Below, piece after piece: positions 50,401-60,057 of a DNA stretch of 64,000 bases (positions within the stretch are counted from its first letter, which is position 1; each line of letters opens with the position of its first letter). The notes under the pieces are model-generated. The model was not told where the DNA came from. It saw only the letters and a program-made list of their open reading frames with translations, and did no database searches. Position numbers and translations under genes: made by a program. Source of the stretch: Lethocerus indicus (taxonomy: Eukaryota; Arthropoda; Insecta; Hemiptera; Belostomatidae); the NCBI GenBank assembly GCA_019843655.1, contig JACDQD010000007.1, positions 24,136,365 through 24,200,364 on the forward strand, given 5' to 3'.

Positions 50401-50687
50401 ATAATTAACTAGATGGGCGTACCAGGCTATACGGTAGTTTTATCTACAAACAGTTAGCTGCATATTAGTGCCGAAATATTATTAAAATATTGATTTATTA
50501 TATAGGCCCGCTTTTTTTGAAATAACTTTTAATTGATTATACATGATAAGTCAAAACAAATTTTCGATCAGGAATTCATCCCTCGGATTCATTTTATTTA
50601 TTATTTATGAAAGTATTTAATAGACGTTGGACAGAAGTTGATTGAATGTAAACGACCGAAGGGGGGAGGTTGACTAAAGGTGCCCAC
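47487..50687. other. Anonymous non-coding DNA
   Basis: No gene is recognised. A 10-G run lies at 48844-48853 and a 9-G run at 49897-49905. The block is generally A+T-rich, with a T11 run near 49650 that could be a reverse-strand A tail but has no recognisable element next to it. Confidence 0.5.
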
Positions 50688-50695
50688 TACTGGAA
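50688..50695 (+). repeat. Target-site duplication, left copy (LINE at 50696)
   Basis: TACTGGAA occurs here and exactly at 50862-50869, right after the A11 tail. Only 8 bp, but it sits exactly at the poly(A) junction. Confidence 0.72.
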
Positions 50696-50861
50696 CCCCC
50701 CGCATCGGCTTAAACGCCACTGACCTAGAGACTTTCTGTACAGGTCAAAAGTACCATCACTGGATGGCGTCTTTATCGAGTGAAACTAATCAAACAAACC
50801 GCAATTGTACCTGTAACTGGCATACAGTTGATTGTACAATAAATAAAGTTAAAAAAAAAAA
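50696..50861 (+). mobile_element. 5'-truncated jockey-clade LINE, 3' end copy C
   Basis: A 166-bp insertion. The frame from 50706 reads RLKRH, then a TGA in place of the Trp codon of copy B, then PRD, that is, the last codons of ORF2 with a nonsense change (TGG to TGA). The following 3' untranslated region aligns with copy B (AAGTaCCaTCAcTGGaTGGc against AAGTGCCGTCATTGGGTGGT, then TCTTT..ATCGAGT and TTGATTGTACAA). It ends in AATAAATAAAG and an A run. It retains even less of the element than copy B, and only its 3' sequence shows the origin. The plus frame spanning 50680-50907 is a shifted reading of this insertion and is not a gene. Confidence 0.85.
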
Positions 50862-50869
50862 TACTGGAA

Positions 50870-51473
50870 ATCCCGGTGAGCGTTTAAACGCCGCCATTTT
50901 ACGATAGCTTACATCAATCCTTTAACGGGACGGTTAATGGATTGGGACGGGCGATTCCGGGTTTGGTGGGACGCTGTAGTAATGGCGGACACGCGGAAGG
51001 AGGAACGCCGGAATAATTAATAATGAAAAGAGTTGAGAGCGCGTAGCGTGTTGCGCGTAGCGCAGGAGGGAGGCGCGTGGGCCGAGCACCCGCCATTGTC
51101 GGACGCAGAACAGATGTAAACAAACTGCTAGAGGGGCGGCACAAGGTCGGGGACACGGTCGGGACCGTTCGGGGTGCGGGGGCGGCAACACTCAGGGCCG
51201 GTGCAAGCGACAGACGCCGCAAGGTTTCGCCCATCGTCAGTAGACTGAGCTATGTCCAACTAAGATTCGTGGGGAGAAACCACCTGCAAGATTCGGGCCA
51301 ACATGTGTGCACTTTATTCTTAAGAACCGATCGCCGGGCAGTATGAAAGCAAAACTTTCAACCAGACGTTACAATGAGCTAAAAATCTGCCTGTCACAGC
51401 TCGCAATAGACAGTACGTTGTCTACTGTAGGCGTATACTTTTATATGACTAACCCCCGTATAAGTTCGATAAC
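50870..51473. other. G+C-rich unassigned interval
   Basis: About 50920-51240 is G+C-rich with CpGs and a local near-repeat, GCGCGTAGCG twice (about 51038 and 51053). A reverse-strand frame of 106 codons and a plus frame of 89 codons overlap, neither with a known domain. It lies between a LINE end and a fold-back element and may itself be repeat-derived, but I do not recognise it. Confidence 0.4.
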
Positions 51474-51487
51474 ATTATATGATAATA
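51474..51487 (+). repeat. Flanking direct repeat, left copy (fold-back element copy 5)
   Basis: ATTATATGATAATA occurs here and exactly at 51598-51611 on the other side of the element. This is a 14-bp target-site duplication, the longest seen in the window. Confidence 0.82.
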
Positions 51488-51597
51488 CCGTACATTTCGT
51501 GTGTTTCTGTCTCCTCTCGCTGGTTTGGTCTTCGAGAAAGAAACACACGAAATCTACCGCGTTCCAACCCTCGCAGATCACAAAACAGGTATGATAA
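51488..51597 (+). mobile_element. Fold-back element copy 5, shortest complete insertion
   Basis: Only 110 bp. The left end starts inside the family arm at CCGTACATTTCGTGTG. The right end is full: GTTCCAACC, CTCGCAGATCACAAAACAGG, TATGATAA, the reverse complement of the left end of copy 1. The inverted arms ATTTCGTGTGTTTCT (51494-51508) and AGAAACACACGAAAT (51539-51553) pair perfectly. The loop holds CTCCTCTCGCTGGTTTGGTC. The CTGAAGATGG...GCCGAAACC module is missing. The flanking 14-bp repeat is exact and abuts both ends, so the shortened left end was present at insertion and was not produced by later decay. Confidence 0.82.
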
Positions 51598-51611
51598 ATT
51601 ATATGATAATA

Positions 51612-52153
51612 TTGATAGACGAGTGGATTGCAAAATTCGCTTTCCCCCAAAATAATGTTTCAATTAATGAGGAATCGGTTTATTGCTGCAGTATCGTTAA
51701 GCGCAACTCGTAATGCCGAAAAATTGTTGGGCGTTTTGAAACGTACGCCGAGACCTTGGCGTCGGTAACCGAGAGCGCAAACTCGTTTGAAAGCGTCCCC
51801 CTAATTGGTTTTCCCTTTACGACAGTCTTCGGAATGGTGTTCGTCTATCGTATCCCGACATCTAATCTGATTTCAACCGAGGACACATCTTTTAACGGCT
51901 ACAAGAAGTCCAAGTCCAAGAAACGTTGGAAATAACAGAGCAGGAACAAAGGAATGCATTATCTATTCCTCCTCCTAATGCAACTGCCTACTCCTGATTT
52001 ATTTTGTACTTGCGGCTCTCTAATGACACAACTTTTAAACTTCCACAACCTTCCATGCGAAGTCGTTTTCCAGATAAAGTAAGAAGATAATTAGATTTTA
52101 CAATTCAAATGGCGTCAATCAATATTGTCTAACACTAAACCAGATTCGACTTC
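51612..52153. other. Anonymous non-coding DNA
   Basis: No gene or repeat is recognised. Confidence 0.5.
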
Positions 52154-52166
52154 GCGCCATCTTCAG
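52154..52166 (-). repeat. Isolated CTGAAGATGGCG motif
   Basis: The reverse strand reads CTGAAGATGGCGCGAAGTCG, matching the first half of the fold-back arm motif (CTGAAGATGGCG) without the GCCGAAACCGG half. It may be a shard or chance. Confidence 0.3.
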
Positions 52167-54155
52167 TACATAACATGGTGCACAGGGACGATGATCCTCC
52201 ATGATCCACCAGCAACAAACATGTTAAAATGCCTCACTTAGATTTAACACAAATATAACGTCTAATCCCAAAACCGTCTATCTAACAAAAAGGGGTACAA
52301 TCGAAACTGGATGTTGGAAACACAAAACATATTCCGTACTGATTATACTCAAATATCCTCGCGCTTTAGTTTCAGCCTCAATCTTAACAACTTAAATCAT
52401 CCTTCACAGATTTCGTATTATTCCAAATCTGTCTAGCCATCGCGTCTCCGAGTATAATTTATTCCACTACACTGTTTTAAATAACATAACGAAGGGAGAC
52501 AGATTAACGGTCGCCCATTACTATTCCAAGATTTGCTTATTTTCACTTTTTATTGCGTTGGAAAAAAGAAGCCGTTCAGGCTTTAAAATAACGACTGGAA
52601 TACTGGAAGCGATAAAACTCAGGCGCCCCGGGTGAATTGATTCGGTTCCAAGCGGGGGGAAGGGGAAATTCAATTGCCATTGTTTCATAAAGGAGACACA
52701 GACAACAATCCACATAATCCGCGGGGCTTGGGCTTTCGCAATGACTATTAATAAAGCGCAAGGACAGTGGTCCGGGATTTAATGTTGACAAGCCCCGGGC
52801 CCCTGCGGCCCACAACTCTCCCCTGATCCGCTGATACCCTTCCTTTCTCATGAAATGTAAAGGGATACGTGAGCATTAAAAATGTACTTTTCCAGCCAAC
52901 ATTCAAGGTAACTCGCCGTTTTCAAAATGAAAACCGTCCGCCGCTTTCTTTCAGGTTGGCAGGAATGCCAGCCTCGTCCGCGGGCCCCATCTTTTATCCG
53001 GGGCGAAAGTGTCGCAAAAATGAAAAAAAATGTTTTTAACCCCTCATTTATAAAAAGAAAAAAGCATTCTGTATAATGCGGGCGAATATCTCATTGGGAC
53101 CAAGGCACGCAGTCTACATAAATGAATCTTTTCCTCTTCATTTTTATAGCGCAATTTTTCATTTCTAGTTATACCTTAAATATAGTTTTAAAATACACTT
53201 TACCCAAACACTCAGCGTACAGTTTTTTATATTATTATAAATGTTAATTACATTACTGATAACATTCGCGGCGTTTATAATGTGCGTATAAATACATTAT
53301 TCAAGCTAAATCGGCTCACAATTACGAAAATAATGCTACGGTTATTAGCTGCGCGATCCCGTCAAATACCGATCGGAACTCGGGCGGCGAGTATAAATAA
53401 ACGATAACTCAATTTAGCGTAAAAATTGAAGCGTTTCGTGCCGGAATAAATTTGAATGGGTGTACACGCTTTGGAACCGATCATTGACTCCGGGAGAAAT
53501 CGATTTTCAATAAAACGTGATGCAAACCCGGAGGGGGCGAGATACCGCAGAGGTCGGCGTCGTCGTTCGGGCGAGATACGTCTCTCCCACCCCCCTGTGA
53601 GAAATAACACTTTCACCCCGTCCGACCCCACTTCCAAAACACCAACCACCCAGGCCGACTCCAAATTTTAGCAATTTGACAATCGGTTTGAAACCGAGGG
53701 TGGGGGAGGAGTGTCGGCCGGCAATTGCCATAAATATTCGGGAAGCAATAACGGCCGAAACTCACGTTCGGTCGTAGAATATTCCCCGGGGGAGAAAGTC
53801 GATGCTGTCGGCCAGCGCTAACGACGGCCGCATTCGAGATCCTCGCATTAAAATATTTCCAGGCCCAGTTGCGAAAACGGCCAATTAAAGTTTCGACAAC
53901 TCGGGACGCTGAACGACGCTAGGGACGAAATTACAAATCCACCCAACTTTGAACTTTAAGATAGTCACTAATCCCCAGTTATTACAGGGCAAAAAACTGT
54001 CAGCAGTATGCACACTCAGTTCGATAAAGTGCTAATTGCGTCATCGCATCGAAAGTTATCATTTTATCATAATATTCATTAAATTTTAAAACAATTAACA
54101 TGATGAAACGAACAAAAATAAATAAATAATCCTATAATTCAACATTACCTCATGA
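52167..54155. other. Anonymous non-coding DNA
   Basis: No gene is recognised. About 53500-53640 is G+C-rich with overlapping frames on both strands. An A+T-rich stretch spans about 53030-53330. Confidence 0.5.
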
Positions 54156-54173
54156 CTTCAGGCCATCTTCAGG
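54156..54173 (-). repeat. Isolated CCTGAAGATGGCC motif
   Basis: The reverse strand reads CTCCTGAAGATGGCCTGAAG. The CTGAAGATGGC part is shared with the fold-back arms and, downstream on that strand, an A+T-rich tail (TTATTTATTTATTTTTG) follows. It could be the 3' end of an unrecognised retroelement on the minus strand. Confidence 0.3.
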
Positions 54174-57100
54174 AGCATTCTGACAGTAAACGCAAAAGGA
54201 GCTTGTATTTCGGCCACGAATTCGGTCCTCTTGTAGCAAGTAGGCAAGACGAGTCTACTTTTCACGAAACGGATATCCCTCAGGTCCCATTAATGGGGGA
54301 CGTTAGGAATTTCGAGAGATAACGAAAGCGCGACCGGGCCGGAGGGGCGGCAACGCCCTAGCCAAGGGGGATGGAGGGGCGGGCAGGGGACACGTCCCAG
54401 CCGTCCTCATTATTAGTAATATTATAACACATTTATATCGTGCACACTGCGGGCCACTCACTCCGCCCTTGTGCAATACCGAGAATGGAACGCCCTGTCT
54501 GGGACAGCGTCATTCCGACAGATAATGGACTTCAGTATATGTACGCGTATCGATAATAAAATACACATAGGTCGAGAGGCCCGAGCAAAGTCCCCCCCCC
54601 ATCCCCAAGGCTTGTTGTAGATTAGATTTAGCCGGATCTTAGAGTTACGAATATTATACTGAACTCCTATGAAAACATAAAACACGAGAGTGGAAAAGGG
54701 ACATACATACATAGAGCACGCCTACTTTTCACCATAAACTACAGTCCCGTTAGGCAATTCATCAATATTTATGAGAACACAGGTTAATAGGGTCACTGTC
54801 CACTTACAGCACGTGATAATTAAATTGGTGTTAAATAAGGGGGCACAGGGCTATGACATACCAGAAAGTTAAACAGGTTACATTATTTAATAAAAACGAT
54901 AATTAGAGGTACATTTTATATACAAATTAGAGTACAAAACTACTGTACATCTGGTCGGTAAAACGAGAAGAGAAGAACAAAATGAAAATATTATTATAAC
55001 CCAAACATGTATCTTAAAACATAGTTGAAATTAAACAAAGTTATATGTGAGATATACAATAAAAAAATCTGTAAATATCGTATAATTTATAATTCAAATA
55101 AAATACAGGAGAACAAAACGGGTCAACTGGTCGTGAACTTTAACGGATCGCCAAAATAAAGAGATAAATCTTGTTCGCTAAATAGCTGATAGAAAAGTTT
55201 CATTCAATATTTGCCAACATTCGATATCTAGGTCAGCCAAATAGTCTACCGATGCGGTCATCGTCGAGAAAAAAAACAAAAAGGTTTTTTACTTTCATAA
55301 ATTCAACGAAACATTCGGCGGGCACCTGTTTCTCAGAACGCCATTGGGAATTCAGTCCCAATTTGCATAGGAATTGTCAATGCGGCGGCATGAATATTTT
55401 TCTGCCGAGAAAAAAAGCAATGGCCTAATCGCTGGACGCGTGGAAAAATTAAATCGTTCACTCGAAAACTCCGGGTGTCTCAGGGCAATGTCTTAGAAAC
55501 GGGCGGCCGGCCTCGGAAGTCGCGCCTCTAACCCCGTCCATTTCCCGTGTAAATCCCTCCTCTAATTAACCGGCGGCTACCGTATAAATGACTCACGGAC
55601 GGCTTCGTTCGATCCGGGGGGGAGGACGAAAATTATTGAGGCGCTATCCGGCAATCTCGAATCCCCGGTATTTCTATACACACCGAAGTCCCAATTCAGA
55701 AATTACACCGAGCGTACACAACCAACCGTACAATCAATAGATACAGAATAACCTGGAAAACACTAATTCCAATACTATTTATGTAATATATTAAAAATGT
55801 ACAGTCGTCCCGATACTTGCCGATAAAAAGTAAACGAATCAACAATATTTATGACCTGCGTTGCCACGCAGGGAAGACGCCCCAGACCTGCATTCAGGGA
55901 CAAATCTATTGTATTCAAAGTGCATTTCAACGGGTGGAGAAATCGTCCGAAAAAGGCCTAAAAGTGACACGCGCTTAGCAAGCACGAATGGCATTTCCGG
56001 ACGAGATTTCTCCCGCGTTAGCCGGCAATTCTTAGCCGGGAATTCTTGGGGACGATTCGAAGTAATGTTGCAGAATACGCATTCCCACGAATAACACATC
56101 GGGAATGAGTTCGGAAGGTAACTGTAATGTCTTTGACACCGTCAATTACGTATCTCGGTTGGGGACAATCAGAAAAAAAACCTAGAATAAAAACCGAGAA
56201 ATTGGTCGAACTGCGGCCGGTAGCCAAACCGTCGGCCAAACCGCTAATTCATACCGTACAATTGCCATTGGCCCAATTTTAGATAACCACCACGGGTAAA
56301 TAATATTTATAATTTTTTTAACACTGTCAAAAATTCCGTCAATATTTTTATAGTTATACCTCTCAGTGACAGGCACAATAGAGAACGATTTTCTCCCCCC
56401 AGTCACCTGTTTAGTCTGAAGTCGAACTAGTTGCGGTTTCCCGCCACCGTCAGTAATTAATTAGTGCCGCGCGCCATTATTACGTCGTCACGATGTAAAC
56501 CTCCGGAAGGCCCAAGTGCAGAACTTTTGAGGCCAACTGCGCACAATTGCAAAGCGCTGTACAGCACGGAGGGTTACAAGTAGAATCGTGTCACAGGAAA
56601 CGGGTAAGGCCGTCCGGGAGAAGATCCCTCCTCTCAGGCGGCTCGCTCTCCGATGTTAAACTCGGCTATTCAATAAGGAAGCGTTCGGGACGCGTTGCGA
56701 AACGTCTACGGAGTGTCGGCCGAGGTAGAAGGAATAAAAATAATCCCACCCCCCGCGGCCCAATTATCCAATCAGAAGCCAATCGTGTATATGAGCCAAC
56801 GCTGTTCCAATCACGACCTCCTGTGTCCGACATTTCCTCATTTGCCGGATTAAACGCGGACCCGGTGTCGCAACCCTAATTGCCCCGTCCGCCAGCCACT
56901 AAAAGAACAGATCGTGCAGGAAATTCACCGATGCATTCCGATAATACCTCGTCGGACTTCGTTATTATTTCTAGATATTTCGGAGATTTATATAATTATA
57001 CAGCAGTTATCAATTCGTGCAAACTTTCTAACGCCGAAAGGAAACAGCGTGTTATAATTTAGTATAAGTGCAAGGTTTATAAGATTTCGAAATTTCAAAC

Positions 57101-58337
57101 CAGTGTACAATGAATTTATTTCAGAAGTACTCGTATATTTAGTTTATATCCACTTTATTATTTTGTGAACGGGAAGCGCAATGCAGGAACCCAGTCGTCA
57201 GAGGCATTCGCGTCGTTGGCAATTTAAATTAAGACAAAAATCCGTAGGATGTGAAAAACTGAAGGAAACCGACCTTCGAATAGGATTTCATTATAATACC
57301 GGTTTGTACAAAACTTGTGGGGCAGCGGGAAGAACAGGAGTCTCACAGGCCCTCGGTTAGGTTCACAGATGTGATTCACACGGACGTTTCACCGTGAGAC
57401 GTCAATATGGAAGTCGGGACGTTTCAAGGCGAACCGGAAAATTCGGGAACGGCCGAATATACGAAGGAAGGCCGAACTATACCGAAATTCGGTTCCGGCT
57501 ACCGATCGGGCCGCGACACCGCCAATTATCGAACCTACCGTTCGTAGCGCGCCCAATTAAACGCCTATAAATAAAAACTTTTAATACGGCCGCCGAATTT
57601 CAATCATCGACTGCGTATTGTAACAATAATTAGGCTCTATTCTTTTCGAGTGGTCGGCGCGCGCGGGACGACAGCTGCGCGCCCCGTGAAGAACGGACAA
57701 TAAATTACACGAATAAATAAACAATGGGCGGGCGACATTTGCACATAATTGCCCGATACAAGCGTATAATTAAAGTCGAAAAATATTAACACTTCGTCCT
57801 TTGGTGGCCTGACTGGGAGCTAAAAATAAAACGTTCTTGAATGCGGGACACCACTTGGAATATGCGGCCTGAGATCTTCCAGCTGCGACCGCCGAATTGA
57901 GGACACTATCTGAAAGTGTAATTCCTCCATTTCGGAGCACTTAAAACCTGCTTAACATTTTTTTTATTTTCTCTACTAGTTACATACTAATTCAATAGGC
58001 ATAAACATGGAAATCAAACCAATCTACCGAGTTTACAGGATTTAGCGAGCCCAACTAATTTAAAGAGAATTAATTCAATTTAATTAATAATAAAAAACGT
58101 TTTCTATCTATGGAGCTACAGCCAGTCGAGTGCTTGGGCATCCTCCACTATCCTCCCCCGCAACTCTCGATCCTTTCCCATAGACATCCTCGTTTAATTT
58201 GATACATTTTCATTAATGAAAATAATTGGATTAATTAAATTTGTAGCCAAAGAAAATTAATTTAGTGAATCGAACTCCATTTCGAACCCCAACCGTCGTA
58301 ATTTTCCTTATCCCTGACCTACTGGAGGATCAGGTCA
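54174..58337. other. Anonymous non-coding DNA
   Basis: No gene is recognised in this 4 kb. A 9-C run lies at 54592-54600. About 57480-57720 is CpG-rich. A plus frame of 110 codons at 56547-56879 has Arg-rich low-information sequence and no domain. Confidence 0.5.
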
Positions 58338-58380
58338 CTAGGGCGACGCGGTATAAGCGCATTGGACGCGGGGTACCAAC
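58338..58380 (+). repeat. Possible tRNA-like SINE head
   Basis: The segment reads TAGGGCGACGCGGTATAAGC, then GCATTGGACGCGGGGTACC. The stretch GCGGTATAAGCGCATTGGAC resembles the D-arm (A-box) half of tRNA-derived SINE heads. The B-box (GGTTCGAATCC type) that should follow at about 30-40 bases is absent, and the sequence turns A+T-rich. It cannot be a working tRNA gene. At best it is the front of a broken tRNA-derived SINE. Confidence 0.25.
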
Positions 58381-60021
58381 AAAATATTATAATATATAAG
58401 ACCCTTTTATACAAGAGTATAAACTTCACACGCTGCCCCGGATGCGCTGAATAACCCGCTCCTCCAAGCTTCGAATGGAGGCGATCGGACCGACGACGGG
58501 GAATGAATATTCAGGTTTTCAATTCAATCGGCTTAGTGTCTGCCGACTACGTATAATGATTAAACCACAGATGCAAAATTCTGTTCCCCCTGTACGGATT
58601 CTAATACCTTGAAAATATTCCCTAAAAGGCAGTCCAATTTAACGTAGGAAAACGCAGAGCCGCAGCGGTGATTTCACGTAATGTATTATAACATTTCAAG
58701 CCTGGTTAGCACCTTGTGCTAAATAGAAAATTTAGTGTCCAAACGACTATATACAAGGTAAAGCAATAATAATAAGCTAATTTGCAGAACATCATCAACG
58801 ATAAAGTTATGTACTGGAAAAAAAATCGGCTGACCTTTTTTATATTGTTCAAATCGGAATAACAGGCAGGTAGATTTTTAAACGACTAATCCAATTAAAT
58901 TAAATTTTTCCATTTATTCAAAAGAATTTCTTTCACCCGGTAAAAATAAAAATGACGACCATTTGTGGGAATATGTGAGATGAAAGACTATCTATTCTGA
59001 CCTCGATCACACGGAATATTTAGTTACATTACTCAAACCTAGTGCGAGTAGATTTTAGACCTGAATACATTATCGGACACAAGGGGAGGAGAAAATTATC
59101 GTTCCATTGTTTTATGAAGGGTTACCCTGCATGAACTTCGTAATTAGGTATTGAAATTTTGTTCATAACTGACTAGTGTTACCTTACCTCTAAATCAGGA
59201 ATGACGATAGTAAACAGTGCCCTTACCTGAAACAAAATAAAAGAACACATTAAAATTTTCAGTTTGAAAATAGACGCAGGGAATATGAGCGTGGTTGAAC
59301 CTCGTATAATATGAGGTTGTTTTTCAACAACATCTGTAATATCTGATTAGAACACAGGCAGTACATTGCAGTAATAATGTGTTGTAATATGAATGAAGTA
59401 AATAATAAATGCATTCGAATTATGATATAATACGTACCATCATAGAGTTTATATACGTGAACGTGGCTGGTTGGCGAATCGAATAAAAAACCCCCGATGG
59501 GGGTGGATTAAACTAGACGAGACAATTATTTAAAATTATTGGCGCCCCACGCCATTATTATTGGATTATTAATTTACCTGATCCGGTTAGGAACAATTAC
59601 AAGCGAAATTCGTTCAAATATTTATCGTTATTTTTGTGTTCTAATAATGCAAAAGGAATCGCTGATACGATGATGGGGGTGGAGAAACAAAACGCAAAAT
59701 CAATTTAACAAACAGGGGGAGACTGGGCTAATGCCCGAGGGGCGGTATTCAGGTGACCCGCCCGGGCAAATTTGTTTATTTTGACCTCGTACTTACGTCA
59801 ATATTCCGGTTTTATTGTCATTAGGCCGGCCGGATACGGCGCAGCTTCGCTTTTGTATTATTAACGTAAATCCAATAGAAAACCGAACCGGGCACAAAAC
59901 GCCAATTTCCCACCGCCCCACGGCCGGGGGGTGGGGGGGGGGGGGCGCCGGCCCCATCAAATATTAGCGCCCCCATCCTACATCAGAACAGACCATGGGA
60001 TTAATAATCCCCCCCTCTCAC

Positions 60022-60023
<2 letters not shown>
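58381..60023. other. Anonymous non-coding DNA ending in a long G run
   Basis: No gene is recognised. At 59926-59945 six G, one T and then thirteen G form a near-continuous G tract. Confidence 0.55.

Positions 60024-60056
<33 letters not shown>
60024..60056. repeat. (TC)n microsatellite
   Basis: About 16 TC units preceded by a TCTCACTCACTC lead-in. The overlapping plus-strand frame with Ser-Leu repeats is an artefact. Confidence 0.95.

Positions 60057-60057
<1 letters not shown>

Noticed and set aside
50680..50907. 75-codon plus frame
   Set aside because: It is a shifted reading of LINE copy C and its flanks.
56547..56879. 110-codon plus frame with Arg-rich sequence
   Set aside because: No domain; composition-driven and not supported by any neighbouring exon-like signal.
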